From Neurospora crassa OR74A (lineage: Eukaryota; Ascomycota; Sordariomycetes; Sordariales; Sordariaceae): DNA of 64,000 bases. The notes below the pieces were generated by a model. That model saw only the letters and a program-made list of their open reading frames with translations. It was not told where the DNA came from and did no database searches. Location: contig NC_026503.1 in assembly GCF_000182925.2 (NCBI RefSeq), forward strand, positions 682,001-746,000. Direction: 5' to 3'. Of this stretch, positions 47,801 through 60,620 are shown one piece after another; the first letter of the stretch is position 1, and each line of letters starts with the position of its first letter. A program made the translations under genes and the position numbers.

Positions 47801-49000
47801 TTCTTACCTATAGTTTTAACCCGGCTAATATACATAGCATAGTCAAGGTGGTCGTTATCAAACCGATAATTATAATAGCCATTCTCTTTATAATAATAGA
47901 AATAAATAAAACCTAACAGGAAAATAGCCTTCCTATTATTATTAATATTATTAATAAAATACGTATATTCGCTAGAGGTTGTACAAATAGATAATAACTA
48001 ATAAGGTATATATTATAATTCTATAGGGTTATTTATTAAATGGGGTATACCTTCATATATTATTATAATAGTATTCGAATTAAGAAATACTTAGAACAGA
48101 TATTTAGGATTTATAAAGTATAGGGGTACTAAAACCGTATTTAGGTCCAATTGCTAATCGTCTAATTAATTAGAATTAGAGCCCGCTTAGGATTCTAAAT
48201 CTATATTATTACCCCTATCTTACTATCCCTAATATATATTGCGCTTAACCTACTCTTTTTTCTAATATACTATTTCGGTTCTCATCCTCAAAACCTATAA
48301 TAGAACATTTATAACCCTTATATCCAGTAAAGGCAATCTACGTAAAATACGCTTTTTAAGGGTTATTTATTATTTAAGAAGCCGCTTAATAACTAATATA
48401 TAATAACTATTATAACCCCACAATACGTCTAATATCTATACCTATATTTTATACTATTTACGGAATATACGGTTAATATATATATATAAACCGAACAACA
48501 TTTGAAAGTCGGAGAATCCCTCGTACTTATTATAATAATACTATAGAAATTTAGACTCATCTATTATTGATCTATAGGACGTAACGCCTTTAATAATTTC
48601 GGGTTCTTCTAATCGATCGACTTATTCGGCGACCTATTTATTAATAAAATTTTTATCAAATTTAATAATATTAGGTTCTTATTTATTAAATTCCTATTCG
48701 CCGTACTCAATATCTATACAAAGTTCCTATTTATTAACTTCTAAATCAATAAACTAGCGCCGGATATTAGCGAAATCGACGTCGCTACTAAGTAAAGCAT
48801 CTTAATTAATTATACTATCGTCTATCTTAAATCAATTTTAACTTAAAAATAGACATTCAATCAATACTCACCTTTATTTACTATATCGTTATTATCCTTA
48901 ATATCCTCCCACTCATTATTTAAATTAATTATATTAAGTATAGCACTATTATTATTGTTACTATATACTAAGCCAAAGCTCGGCGATCTTATTAGTAATC
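44850..49000 (-). pseudogene. tnp2-like transposase (element B)
   Basis: The minus strand reads from about 49,000: NNEWEDIKDNNDI, a possible intron (GTGAGT donor near 48,868; ...TTTAAGATAG acceptor), then DDSIINQDALLSSDVDFANI, FDKNFINK, ILDVLWGYNSYYILV, LINNPIELQYIPYQLL, SEYTYFINN, SRVKTIGKNYTNDFYKYK, FIIDECVDITIIEQEFLGLG and LFVYTSPL. It is collinear with the two halves in element A. Near 45,700-45,900 the C-terminal part reads PKYMKEYIRKVLRPNVYLG and SRVLPEISARPGAGLRY. Stops at Gln codons. Ends approximate. Confidence 0.6.
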
Positions 49001-50038
49001 TTCTTAGTTAATTGGTATATAAATAAATATTTCAAATAAGAATTGGTCGGTTATAATTAATATAAAAATATTATAACGGCCGGTTAATAATATTTTCAGT
49101 ACGTATAGTAGGCTAGTACTTCGGTCGGAGTTTATATAGTATATTACTATAGTTAATAGGGTATAAAAATAAGAGATAATTATTAAAGAAAAAGTTAGTA
49201 AGGGGTTGAAAATTTCTAAGTTAATCCGATACTAGAATTACAAAGAATAATCAAATCTATTCTATTTACAATATAGTACTATCTAACTACTTTAAAATAT
49301 ATAAATACTTAATACGACCGCTTATTTAATATATAAGTACATATCCGTAATATCCCTATCTTTATCTATTTATTATTATTTTCCTATTTATTTTGAAATA
49401 AGGGTATATTAGTATATTAATATTATTCCTAAAAGGGTCGCTAAACATTCCCTATATTAAATTATTTAATTAATTACTTCCCCTACTAAATTTACAATTC
49501 GAATTACACTCTAAGGACGGCCTACTTTAAACTTTCAAAACTTATTATAGGCAGATATTCAATACTCAACACTAAAATACAATTAATACCTTTATTTATC
49601 CATAACAATACCCTGCAATTTTATTCCAATTTATTAAGTAGCAATATCTATTATAATTACTATTCACTAGTATGAAAATATAATATAGAAGGCGGTAGAA
49701 GATTGTACCCTATATATATAAACTACTATATTAAAATCACCAATTATTTCTCCTTCTTCATCCTCTATCTCCCTCCTCCTCCTCTTCTATAATTAACTAC
49801 TATATAATAATTATTTAAACCCTAACTAAATCGCCGAACTCTCACCTTAATTACTACTATTTCCGTTAATTAGTATTTAATATCCCAATCGCACTACTCA
49901 ACCTCCTTTCTAACCGTTCAATTTAATATCTAATATTATTAATTTAATTAAAAATTATTTTAACTTATGATTAGTATAAATATACTTTTCAATTATATAA
50001 TTTATTTTATTAGTCACTTACTAAAATTACTATAAATA
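49001..50038. promoter_or_regulatory. Divergent intergenic region of element B
   Basis: About 1 kb between the two outward-reading genes. AT-rich; it must hold both promoters. No specific motif is identified, apart from a pyrimidine-rich stretch (49,745-49,790, TCTTCATCCTCTATCTCCCT) ahead of the plus-strand gene, a common fungal promoter feature. Confidence 0.4.
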
Positions 50039-53000
50039 ATGCCTAATAAGCGTAAAATTAATAGTCGTCCCCAGGGTCGCCCGCCTAAGGATAATTCAAG
50101 TATACCTATTAGACCTTCTTATATTATTATAGCTCTAAAAGATGAAAAAATTATCAATTTTATTAATAAATATACTAATATATCAATTAATATTACTTAA
50201 GGAGCCTAACAGTCGTCTAGTACAATTAGAAAAGAGCATTATAGTAAATATACCGAATCTACTATATCGACGGATATTCTCCAAAAGGATACCCAAAGCC
50301 GTAGCTAAGCAAGCACTTCTAATGTAACATTACAATCTCGTTATATATCCTATAATCAACTCAATTTATATTAATAACCGCATTAAGAATCGTATACTCC
50401 CGACCGCTAAATTCATTCCCCCCCTCCCGCCGCTATTTAAAGTCGTCAAACTACTACTAATATACGCCAGGATGCTTTACGCCAACCAACTCATTTACCC
50501 CCGCCTACCACCATTATATTTAATTAAGGCTAGTCTTCTTAGAATTATTGCCCTCTTTAATATCATCCGCCCTAACCTCCGTATAAACCCCCTACCTTTT
50601 CTAGCCCTTTTTAAAGATAGTCTTTTTAAAACCGGCCACTTCAATATCCTCGCCCTTAGCTTCCCGCCTTTTTGAACAACCCTTTCTAAGGATAGTCTTC
50701 CTAAAACCGGCCGCTTTAACACCCTACTCCTCAATTTCCTACTTTCCCCCCTCTAGAATAAAGCCGTATCCTATAATCTATAAATGAATAGGCTAATAAA
50801 AAGATATTGCGTAGTACCTAAAGTATAAGCGATATTATTAGCGGCAATTTACTTATCATAGAAAAGGCTATAATTTTGAATAAAATTAACCAAAATACAT
50901 TTTAGTATAAGGTTAAAAGGATTAGTAAATACTTTATACATTGTTTAGACTAAGTTTAACGTAATAAAGAGGTACGGGAACGCTAGGCCAGAATATTCGA
51001 AGCTATTTATAAAAGCGAAGATAATAATAGTAATAATATTTTCGAGGCTTTAGTAAATTGTAGTAATATAACTAAAAAGTTGCGCGAACTAAATAATCAA
51101 AAGGAGGTAAAGGATATAGAGAAAGCTAGGCGCGCTAAACTTCTACCTATCCCCCCCTTCAATACAACTACTACTAGTACTACTACTACTAGTACTACTA
51201 CTACTAGTACTACTACTATTAGTACTACTAGTATTAGCACTACCAATTATTATTAGTAACCCCCTAAATGCTCTACGATTGGCGCTATAATTGTTCCGCG
51301 CAGTCTAATTAGTACAACTACCTCCAGCCTCCTTCTTTAAAAGTATTTTTAATAGCAGAATTTTTAACCCTCTAGTCCCTACTATAGTCTATAGTATAAA
51401 CGTGGCGGTCTTCACTATTAATATAGCCGCTTTGAGTATAAAGATGATGATAATAGTAAAAGCAATTACGGTAATAAAGATAATATCGACTACCAAGACA
51501 GGTTTTATAGGGATATTAATAAAAATAATGATAAGGATAATATTAATGAAGAAAATAAAGAATTTAGCAATATTAGTACTCCCTTATCTAATATATTTAA
51601 TTGTGACTAAGGTCGTCCCAAGTATAACAATAAAAATGAAAATAACGAGGGTCCTATCCAATATAATAAGGATAAAGAGGAGCTCGATCTTGGCGATTCT
51701 GGCCGTAATAGAGGTTATAGTTATAACGGTTATAGTAATCGTAAGGACTATAAATATAGCTGTAATAAGGGTCGTAGTAACCGTGGTTGTAGTAGTCGCA
51801 GTAATCGCAATAGTAACTATAGTAGCTGTAGTAGCCGTAATACCAATTGCGTTAATTCAATATAACCCGAGACTCCCGCCCAACTATCCAATTCTCGTTG
51901 GAGAAATCGAAGAAGAGATAATAGTCGTCGTCTCGAAGAATCTTTTCCTAAATTCTTCTACACTATAAACCGCACCAACCTTTAAAATCTTTAGTAAAGT
52001 AGTATTCTTATTCGTTTAGACTTTGACCCTATTACTAACGAATATATATTAAATAGTATAGAGCCCGAAATACCCCTATATATGAAAGACCTTCCTAAAA
52101 GTATTAAAATCCCTAATAATTACCTATTTATCCTCAATAAAATTAATAAGGAAATTTAGTAAGCTTTATTCCTATTCTATTACAATTAATTTTATAATTC
52201 GATTATTAAATGAACAATCCCAAGTATTAATACCCATTATAAAAGGTTTAAAGATCTTCGCTTTTACACTATAAATATCTATAAGTTACTAAAATCTAAA
52301 ATCCTTATTAATTCTATATTCGGCTTTTTCAAAAATTTAGCTTCGGATTACCCTAAAATCCTCGACTATAACTTACTCAGAAATCCCTAGCACAAGGTCC
52401 AATTCAAACAACTTATTAATAATTAACTAAATAAATATACTTTCAATAAAGTCTATTTTTATATTACTAAATATATCGATTACAAAGCTACCTTCAATAA
52501 TAAATACCAACTTCCTTTCTACTATATTAAAATAAAGCTTTTCGATATAAACCGTATCTATATTAATATTATTAAATCTAAGAACGAAATAAATAGAGGT
52601 CGCCCCTATAATAGTAGGAGGGTTACCAATAAAAATGCCCGTAGAGCAATACACTCTATATTCGAAAGCTTACCTTTTAATAATAAATATATTAAGGTCG
52701 AACGTAACAAATTTATTAATATACCCTTAGAATTTATACCTAAGGTTATACAGCCTACTAAAACCCCTAATCTAAGTCTATTTCAAAATAGTATTATTAA
52801 TAAACAACCCCCTCCAGCGTAGTAAAATACCTATCCTTTAACTAGTAAATAGCGCCCTATACCTAATAACCAATTTATTCCTACTAATAGTTCTAACTTT
52901 AGTCCGACACCTAAAAGAGATTATAAATGTTGCGACTATAATAAAGGTAATTATAAAATTAGAAGTAGTTGTAATAAACCTCTATTAGATTATAGCAATG

Positions 53001-53900
53001 GAAATAGTAATAGTAATACCGGTAGTCGTAAGGATTATAGCTACAAATATTATAAAGGTTATAACCGCGGCTATAATCGCCGGGGTAATTAAAGTAGAAG
53101 TAGCCGTTAGGATTCCTTTTATAACGATAGCTATAGTAATTATACCTAAGGCCGTCAATAACCTCAAGGCCGTTAGCATCTTTAAGGCTATTATTATAAT
53201 CAAGACTATATTTATAGCTAGGACTATTATTATAATTAAAACCGTAATTATAATTAGGACCATAGTTATAGCCGGGACTATAATACTAGTAGGATGGACG
53301 AATATACGCCAACTCCTCTACATTCCGAATATTAATATACTATTCTACGTAGCCGTACTAATTATTATAATATAGATGAGGATGAAAATAATAATAGTCC
53401 CATTAATTTTCATAATAAATATTACAAAGTTCCTAACGGTAATACCGGCGGTGGCTAAAGCGGTAATAGTTATTATAATTACCGTAGTTACTATAATGAT
53501 TATAATTATTATAATAATCGTAGTTACTATAATTACCGCAATCCCCGTAGTAACCGCACTAGTATATTTACAACTACGTACATTACTCCCCCAATTCCTA
53601 AACGTACCCATATACCTACTCCTACCGCTATATCCCCGTCGTTAGTAATACTATAGTCGGCTACCGTAGATTCGGCTATATTCGAGAAGGGTATAAATTC
53701 CCTATATCTTTAGGTTCTACAACGTTCAATCTCCCCTTTATTAGAGTTCTATAATACCTATAATTATTAACTATAATAAAAAATTACAAAAAAGTAATAT
53801 AGCGTTCATCATCGCAATTAGTATCGTATTTAGTATTGTATTTTAGAGTATTGTATTCTAGAGTATCGCAATCGACGGTACAGTTATATAGTACATCTAC
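50039..53900 (+). pseudogene. AT-hook, Asn/Gln-rich accessory protein (element B)
   Basis: ATG at 50,039 opens MPNKRKINSRPQGRPPKD with an AT-hook core, aligning with the gene at 14,255. The frame continues with Gln-codon stops (and at least one shift). It contains a Tyr/Gln repeat (QYYYYQYYYY near 51,170-51,240), an Asn/Ser/Arg/Cys-rich region (NRGYSYNGYSNRKDYKYSC at 51,706-51,770), a middle part (PLYMKDLPKSIKIPNNYLF near 52,070), then DYKCCDYNKGNYKIRSSC and a second Tyr/Asn/Arg-rich region near 53,030-53,560. Low-complexity open frames on both strands at 52,985-53,645 are shadows of this. Function unknown; possibly a DNA-binding partner of the transposase. Confidence 0.55.
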
Positions 53901-54309
53901 ATCCCTATTATAGTGTACTTTGCTAGTTAGCCGCTTGGTCGATAATATTACAACTTTATTATAATCGTAATTATATTAGCGGTTATTGAATTACTCTAGG
54001 TAATTTAGTATCGCTTATTTTATTAATTTAATATAATTACTATCCCTTTCGCTAATATTCAATTGATTGTGTGCGACCGTGTTGTAAATACAATATTCGA
54101 CTTCGTAACTTTGAGGAAGGACCGCTATGTCGCAACTTCCTTAAATACAATAAATGCCATATTATAGTAGGGAATTCCTATGGTAGTTTGGCAAATTACG
54201 GTAGTTTGGCGTTTACCGTACTATTACGGTTACTGTCCAGTAGTGATTTTTATACGGTGCTGGTACGGTGATGTTACGGTATATAGGTTTCTATATACCG
54301 CCTGCTAAG

Positions 54310-54395
54310 TAGAGAACTGGAGAAGGACCCCATACCAATAAAGCGCTATAGTTATAGCATAGGGAATAAGACCTTTATTTATTTATATTAATATA
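54310..54395 (+). mobile_element. LINE copy III, 3' terminal piece
   Basis: TAGAGAACTGGAGAAGGACC ... ATAGCATAGGGAATAAGACC and TTTATTTATTTAT. It matches the 3' tails of copies I (28,246-28,340) and II (61,237-61,300) and completes the LINE interrupted at 42,540. Confidence 0.75.
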
Positions 54396-54419
54396 AACTT
54401 ACGCCCGGGTAAGCCTTTT

Positions 54420-57400
54420 AAATATAGTGCGGCTAATAATATAGATTTTAGTACTTTTAGCCCTAATAATATTAGAAGTAAATATTATTTACTACCCCTC
54501 AATTCTATAGAAGAGATAATTATTATACGAATTTATATTTATATTAATATTTATACATTTAACTAATAATAATACAAATATAAGGGTTATTATATTAATT
54601 TTCTTCGTAATATTTCCCACGTCTATATTTAATTACTTAAATTACTAGAAGAAGTTGATATTATCTTATTACAGCTATATAATCACCGGGATTATTTATA
54701 TTTTAATTAAATATAAAAGGAGTTTAAGGTTAATCGCCGGAAAATTACTATTTAGTTTTTTTTTTTAAAAGCCTATTACCTTAAATATTGAAATCTTAAA
54801 ATTATAAAAGAATATTTCACTATATTGCTAGAAGACGGTAATATTATAGATGACGTAGTTTGTGTTGATATAGATAATATTATTATTAAAGAATTTAATA
54901 AATCTTAAGAGTAGAAATTTAATAAGATTTTAGCCGAGGTTAATTTTGAAGTTGGTGTAATACTTAATATTATCGGTAGTATACTTAGGGATATTAACTA
55001 ATTTAAAGCTTAACTTCGTAGGGACCCTATATCTAATCCGAACTTTCCCCTAGTTTAATTTAGGAATATACCGGATAATTAATAACCTTTAGTACCGTAA
55101 CCCGTAGGTTAATAATTATAACTTATAAGCTCAGAAGGATAACTTATAGGTTAGTAATTATAGCCTACAGGTCTAGCTCCAGTTTAGGCCTCGATTTAGG
55201 ATCTAGCCCCTAGTAATATTCTAATTGCTACTAATACTCCAATTGCCCGTCGGCTACCCCGACTTTACTATTATACTTAATAGGGCCCCTTTCGTAGTTA
55301 ACCTATTAATAAATTTAGATATAACCAAATTCTATTATTTTAAGTATTCCCTAATCTTTACCCCCGTAGGCAAGGAGAATATCTTGGTCCCTGTATAAGA
55401 AGGTGGATTATAATAAATATATTCGATATATTATACGGTAGTACAATAGCTATTTTGCCCAGTACGAAAAATTCCGATATATTATTTTTAATTCTTTAAT
55501 ATATAGTTAAGTCTATAGTAAAAGTTCCTTCTATGTCCGTAGTATACGTTTTGATCTAGAGTTTTTTACTAATACTAATCGATTTGAAGAATAATTTGGG
55601 AACCGATCTAATGAGGCAAGGAAATTATTTAATTTTATTATTCGATTCTCTAATATTCTTCGCGGTATTCGGTTATATTAGATTAAAAAATCCTATAAAT
55701 TATCGTTATATATCAATTTGTTAGGGATATTAGTTATATTTATTATATTTAGCGCGGCCGATCTTTATTAGGAAAGTTTAGTAAAATATCTACTTGATTA
55801 TAACCTTTGATTGGCTTCTAATAATAACGATTGACGCTATATTTCGAAGCGGAATATTCTTTAGAATCCTTATATCGCTATATATTACTTCCTTAGAAGG
55901 TTTAAACTTTTTAAGGAATATATCCTATACCTAAAGTTTAAGTTCGATAACTACTAGTAGTGGTTGGAATCTTAGGCTCGAGGAATTAGCTATACCTATA
56001 GCGTATATTAGGTAAATAATATTAATATACCTAATTTAGCCGATCCAGAAATCCGCCGGCAATTCGCTAAAATATAGGGTTTACATTTTACTATATAGAA
56101 TCTAGTACTCGAAGGTATTAAGTAGCCTAAAGCCTAATTTGGCGAGGGTAAGGATCTAGAAGGTTTACTTCCTAGTATTATTAGTAATTAATATAATAAT
56201 ATTCTAAATTAATGAGTCCCTATTAGCCGGCTTCTAATTAATTACAATGAATGTAGCGATATTTGAAATAGAAGGATGGGTATAGTAAAGTTTATATTCC
56301 AAGAGGTTTTAGATATAATTAGCTGTATATAATAATATATCTATAGTAACGGTTATTATCTTCGAGCCTACCGTTAAGTCCGAACCCTTCCTAGAGATCG
56401 GTAAATTCCGGACTTTGAGCTGCCGGTATCCGAGTAGAAGGTGTACCGCTTTTACTTTACTAGGAAGTTGTATAAATACCCCCTCCTTACTATATATATT
56501 AATTCCAGATTTTGGCTTTTTTATAGCCGTAGAAATAATGGTATTTTTAATTAATATAACCCCCTTATTATACTAGGCTCAATAGCTAATATAGATATTT
56601 AGTTACATATTAATATAAATATTATATTCAACTACGTAGTTAAATACGTTTTAAAAGCCAAGAAGAGGATAAGGTCTTATAATGATATTACTACCGAATT
56701 AATACCCTAAATAACGGTAAGAAACTTAATTAAGTAGTTTGTAGTAAAGTTTATAAATAAACTTAATATTGAACGGAACTAATCTACTTAAAAAGTTTGT
56801 TATTTACTATTTAACTTTATTCTATAAGAGAGTATATACGTAGTAATTACAGTAAATTATTACTATTAAAATAATCGAAGTATTATTATTTCTAATTTAG
56901 AGGAAGATATGTGGTTTGATTTTAGAAGAGCCGTATTAAAAGTTGCTAGTAGTAATAATGATAATAATAATATTAAAGGTGTTTATATTAATACTACTAA
57001 CGAAGTATAGTAAACCCAGTTAACTTACTAAAAGTATATGAATTGAGAGGAATACTACTTTTATCTTTCGTACTTTGAGTTTGTTATTACCTTCGATTGT
57101 ATTAAGTTAAGACCCAGACCTTTGTTGGACTGTACTAAAAAGAGAGTTATTAATTATTTCACTATACATAAGTAGGACAATGATTATAGCCGTCGATATT
57201 TTAAGAGAATTAAATTTATATTATACTACCCTTAACGAAGGCCCGATAATCTTTATATTATTAATAATATCCAATATGATAATTTTGATAATATTTATAT
57301 AGTATACCTTAAAATTTATATTAATAAGCTTTAGTACCCCGAGGACTACTATAGTAAGCTTCTGGATCCTAAATTAAAAGAAGAGTTCGAGCCCCCTAGT

Positions 57401-59816
57401 TAAGAAGAAGAAGTGGACGAGTTTAGTTGGAAAGATATTGTAAGGTAAGTAGTGTATTTTTTTCTTATTTCTTTAATAATTAATTTGTTTAATTATAAGG
57501 AAAACCCTAACCGTTGTATCGACCCCGATAATAATAATTTTGAAAGCGAAGTTTTGGGCTACCGTAATATTAATATTAATTACGATTAGTATAAGTACTA
57601 CACTCGGTTTTAGGAATTCCTTCTATTGGTAGGAGAGTTTTAGAAATTTCGCTATAATACTTTCAACCTTCCTAATCTAGAGCCTATTATTCAATACTTA
57701 TATAATACTTTTAATATTAAGTAACGTATAGTATTTGATTAATTTGTTGGTTATTATTAGGCTATTTTGAATAGAGATAGCTTTAAGTAATTATTTATTT
57801 AAATTAATAGTTGTAGCAGTACTAGTAAATTCTATTTTATTTAACTACTATTTTACAAACTTATTAAAATAGCTTCTATATATAACCTTTTAACCTTTAT
57901 TATTCGTATTGTTCCTACTAGCGTTATAGCTAATAATATTAATAGCTATACTATTTATTCCCTTCTACAATTTCCTTTTGGTAATAGAGGATTAGCTAGT
58001 TTATAGGGTGCTAGTCTTACTTATATATAGAATAAGCTTAGATTGTATAAATATTTTATTATTAATGAAAAGTCTATATTGGGTATGAGAACCTTGTATA
58101 ATATTAATGCTTGCCTTCGTTAGGCCTTTATTAAAAATTAGGGTAAGAGGTTTGGAGGTGCTAATATCCTTCTTCTTAGGGATTTCTTTTAGTTAGTACC
58201 TATTGGGTAAAAAGGTCTATTCTATTAAGAACCCCTTAAATTGACTAATAATCCTAATACTCCTTTTAAAGCTCTTGGAGAAGATGACGATCCTAATCGG
58301 CTTCCTAATGAGATAGAAGAATAAAGAAGAAAGCGGTTAGCTAGGAAGTTAGACCTTATATAGTGTAGTAGTTATACTTATTACTTTAATTTTAATTGGA
58401 GTATTGAATTGAAATAGATTCTTCAGTAATAGGGTATTAAATAAAAAGCCTTCCGTATAGCTTTAGAAGGATCACGAAATAATACTCCTACTACTCGGGA
58501 TTAGGAGGTATTATTTAATTATATTAAATTCAAATTATTAATACCCAACTAAATTGAATTCGATAACGCTCTTCAAATTTACTTAATTAATACTATAGTT
58601 AATAACTATAATTTTAAGAATTTGGAATAGTTTGAAAGCCCAGTTTTTACTATTAAGGCTACTAATGACCCCGATAGTGTTAAAGACGTTAAGTATACTA
58701 ATACTAGTAATTTGTATTGTAAATTTACTTATATTAAGGGTAATAGAATTATATATACCGAGAATCTATAGACTAAAGTTGGCCTTATTAATGGTTCGAT
58801 TAGTATAGTTATTGATATTATATAGGATGGCAATTAATTGTATAATATATAGTAGATTATTGCTTTAATGTTTATTAGTAGTATCTTCCTTTTATTAATA
58901 CTCTTTATTCTTATAGTCTTGAAGCCGACGACCTTCTTTTCATTATTATAGTATATTTCGACTACTATAGAGGATTTAATTGTTTCGAAGATTTGGATTA
59001 CTCCGATATTTAAAACCCAAAGTGTATTATATTGATATTCCGATTTATTCGAGAGTTCTTGAAAGGAGCCCGTAATTGTAGAAGAACCTAGTTCCCTTTA
59101 ACTATTGTATATACTATTACTATATATAAAGCGTAAGGCTAAATATTAGATAAGGTTATTTATAATATTTCGAAGAAGGACTTTGCAGTTGGGTTATTAT
59201 ATGTGGCCGTCTTTCGTGCTTGTACTATTAATAGTATTATATTTAATGAAAACTTCGATATAGATGCCTTGCGGTTTAGAAATACTAAGACCTATACTTA
59301 CCGAACTATGGATATTACTAGATGTATACCCTAGCAATTACGGCCGGGCTACCTTCTACCGTTATATTATGTTTGTAACCTAGGTAGTCTTCCAACTATA
59401 AATCGAAGGCTGTAGCTCCCTCCCGGGCCGGGGGATATTGATAACGATGATAATGCCGATAACGGCCGGCCGCCCCGTAGAATACGTAGTAAACCCTATA
59501 GTAAACCCTATAGTAAATTTGAATTAAAACTTTGTAGTAGATTACCTAGTAGTATAGCTAGTAGTATATTGGGTAAAGTTAGTTTAAGAACTAGATTAAA
59601 AACTAGCTTAAGAATTAGTAATATAGTTCCCTTTAATAGAGTTGGCTTAGGAAGGCCCTATAGAAGACCCTATAAGAGTATTAGTACTAGTAATGGACCG
59701 CTGCGGTTGAGAGGAGGATAGATTAGTAAGACTATAATAGATTGGTAAAAGCGATATAGACGAGTAGTTGTTACTATAGTAAATAAATGTAATAATAAAT
59801 ATTATTAACCGTACTT
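54420..59816 (+). pseudogene. Helitron Rep-helicase relic
   Basis: One long plus-strand frame broken by RIP stops and a few shifts. N-terminus: GYYINFLRNISHVYI and EDGNIIDDVVCVDID. Then NLYPRRQG-type sequence. Rep part (55,390-56,060): FSNILRGIRLYQIKKSYKL with stops, IIFSAADLY and LESQARGISYTYSVYQVN, where the HxH of the HUH site is Tyr-x-Tyr. Then ANIDIQLHININIIFNYVVKY. Pif1-like helicase (57,700-59,330): INSCSSTSKF at the Walker A site (GGxGTGK expected), RIVPTSVIANNINSYTIYSL, FIINEKSILGMRTL (Walker B), RDFFQLVPIG and, near the end, FAVGLLYVAVFRACTI. The order and length fit ascomycete Helitrons. Confidence 0.88.
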
Positions 59817-60549
59817 TTTATATTAATAGCTGTTGTAGATTAAAGTCTTTATAACTCTTAATATCTTTCTTTCTTTCTCTCTCTTTCTCTTTTTCTAATT
59901 TAACCTTTTATTACTTTTATTAACTATCAACTATATTATATTTGAAAACGATAATTTCGAGTTCGAGTAGTACTTTAATAATATATTGAAAGAAGAAGAA
60001 GAACGCTATAACTTACTTACTTTTAAGCGCTAATAAACTATTACTAGTTAGGTTAGTACTAAAATAGTATTACCGGCTAAAAATGAACTTCTTTATAATG
60101 AGAAGACTACGGCTACCCCTAGCCTTTATCTTCCTATCCGTTTAAAATAATATATTGCCCTTATTATTAATTATAATTTAGATTATTCTAACTTCGGACT
60201 TAGGTAGTTGAATTTTACTACTAGCTTAGAACCTTATTAATTACTAATATTTATTAAAAAAAAAAAAGAAAAGAGTTTAGTTCGATTTATTCCGTATACC
60301 CTAATCGAATACCTTATAGTATACTCTTTTTCAGAGCAACCGTCAACGGTACCGAGAGATAGTACGTTTTACAGTAGTCTTATATCTCCTATTTCCCCGG
60401 AAACGGCCTATACGCAATTAATACTAGAAGATTGGAAGATAAGAAGGATTTAAGAGAGGTTAGTAGTATAATAATTAAGCATTTAAAGAAGAAATAAAGT
60501 ACAAGTAGGGAATTAAATATACGAACTCTCTAGACTTATACTAGTAGCA

Positions 60550-60596
60550 GCTACGGGCATCCCTGCAAACCGCTATACTACAGGCGTCCCCGTAGC
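60550..60596 (+). repeat. Hairpin, possible Helitron 3' terminus
   Basis: GCTACGGGCATCCCTG pairs with CAGGCGTCCCCGTAGC (about 13 of 16) around a 15-nt loop. A shorter stem, ACCCC-CGGT-GGGGT, follows at once. GC-rich in AT-rich surroundings. Helitrons end in such a hairpin a few bases before CTRR. Confidence 0.5.
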
Positions 60597-60620
60597 ACCC
60601 CCGGTGGGGTTGGTAATAGT

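Larger units (their letters stand above)
42543..54309. mobile_element. Element B: two-gene tnp2-like DNA transposon
   Basis: The ends are inverted: CCTAGCAGGATATATAGG at the left and the inverse of CTTAGCAGGCGGTATATAG at the right, both followed inwards by CGGTA-rich sequence. The outer dinucleotides TA (42,541-42,542 and 54,310-54,311) correspond to the CA of the intact LINE 3' UTR in copies I and II (CCCCTC-CA-GAGAAC), giving a 2-bp duplication. It contains a tnp2-like transposase (minus), an AT-hook Asn-rich gene (plus), and repeat X1. 11.8 kb with X1, 10.9 kb without. Confidence 0.78.
54420..60620 (+). mobile_element. Helitron (ends approximate)
   Basis: Helitrons have no inverted repeats or target duplication. 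The left limit is taken after the LINE tail; the right limit is set by the hairpin at 60,550-60,596. The terminal TC and CTRR signals were not fixed; GTTAG near 60,620 might be a mutated CTAG. Confidence 0.6.

Noticed and set aside
51402-53645. Long Ile/Val-rich frames looking like membrane proteins
   Set aside because: These are shifted or antisense readings of Asn/Ser/Tyr-rich coding; AT-rich repeats of AAT/AGT read as ATA/GTA give false hydrophobic stretches.
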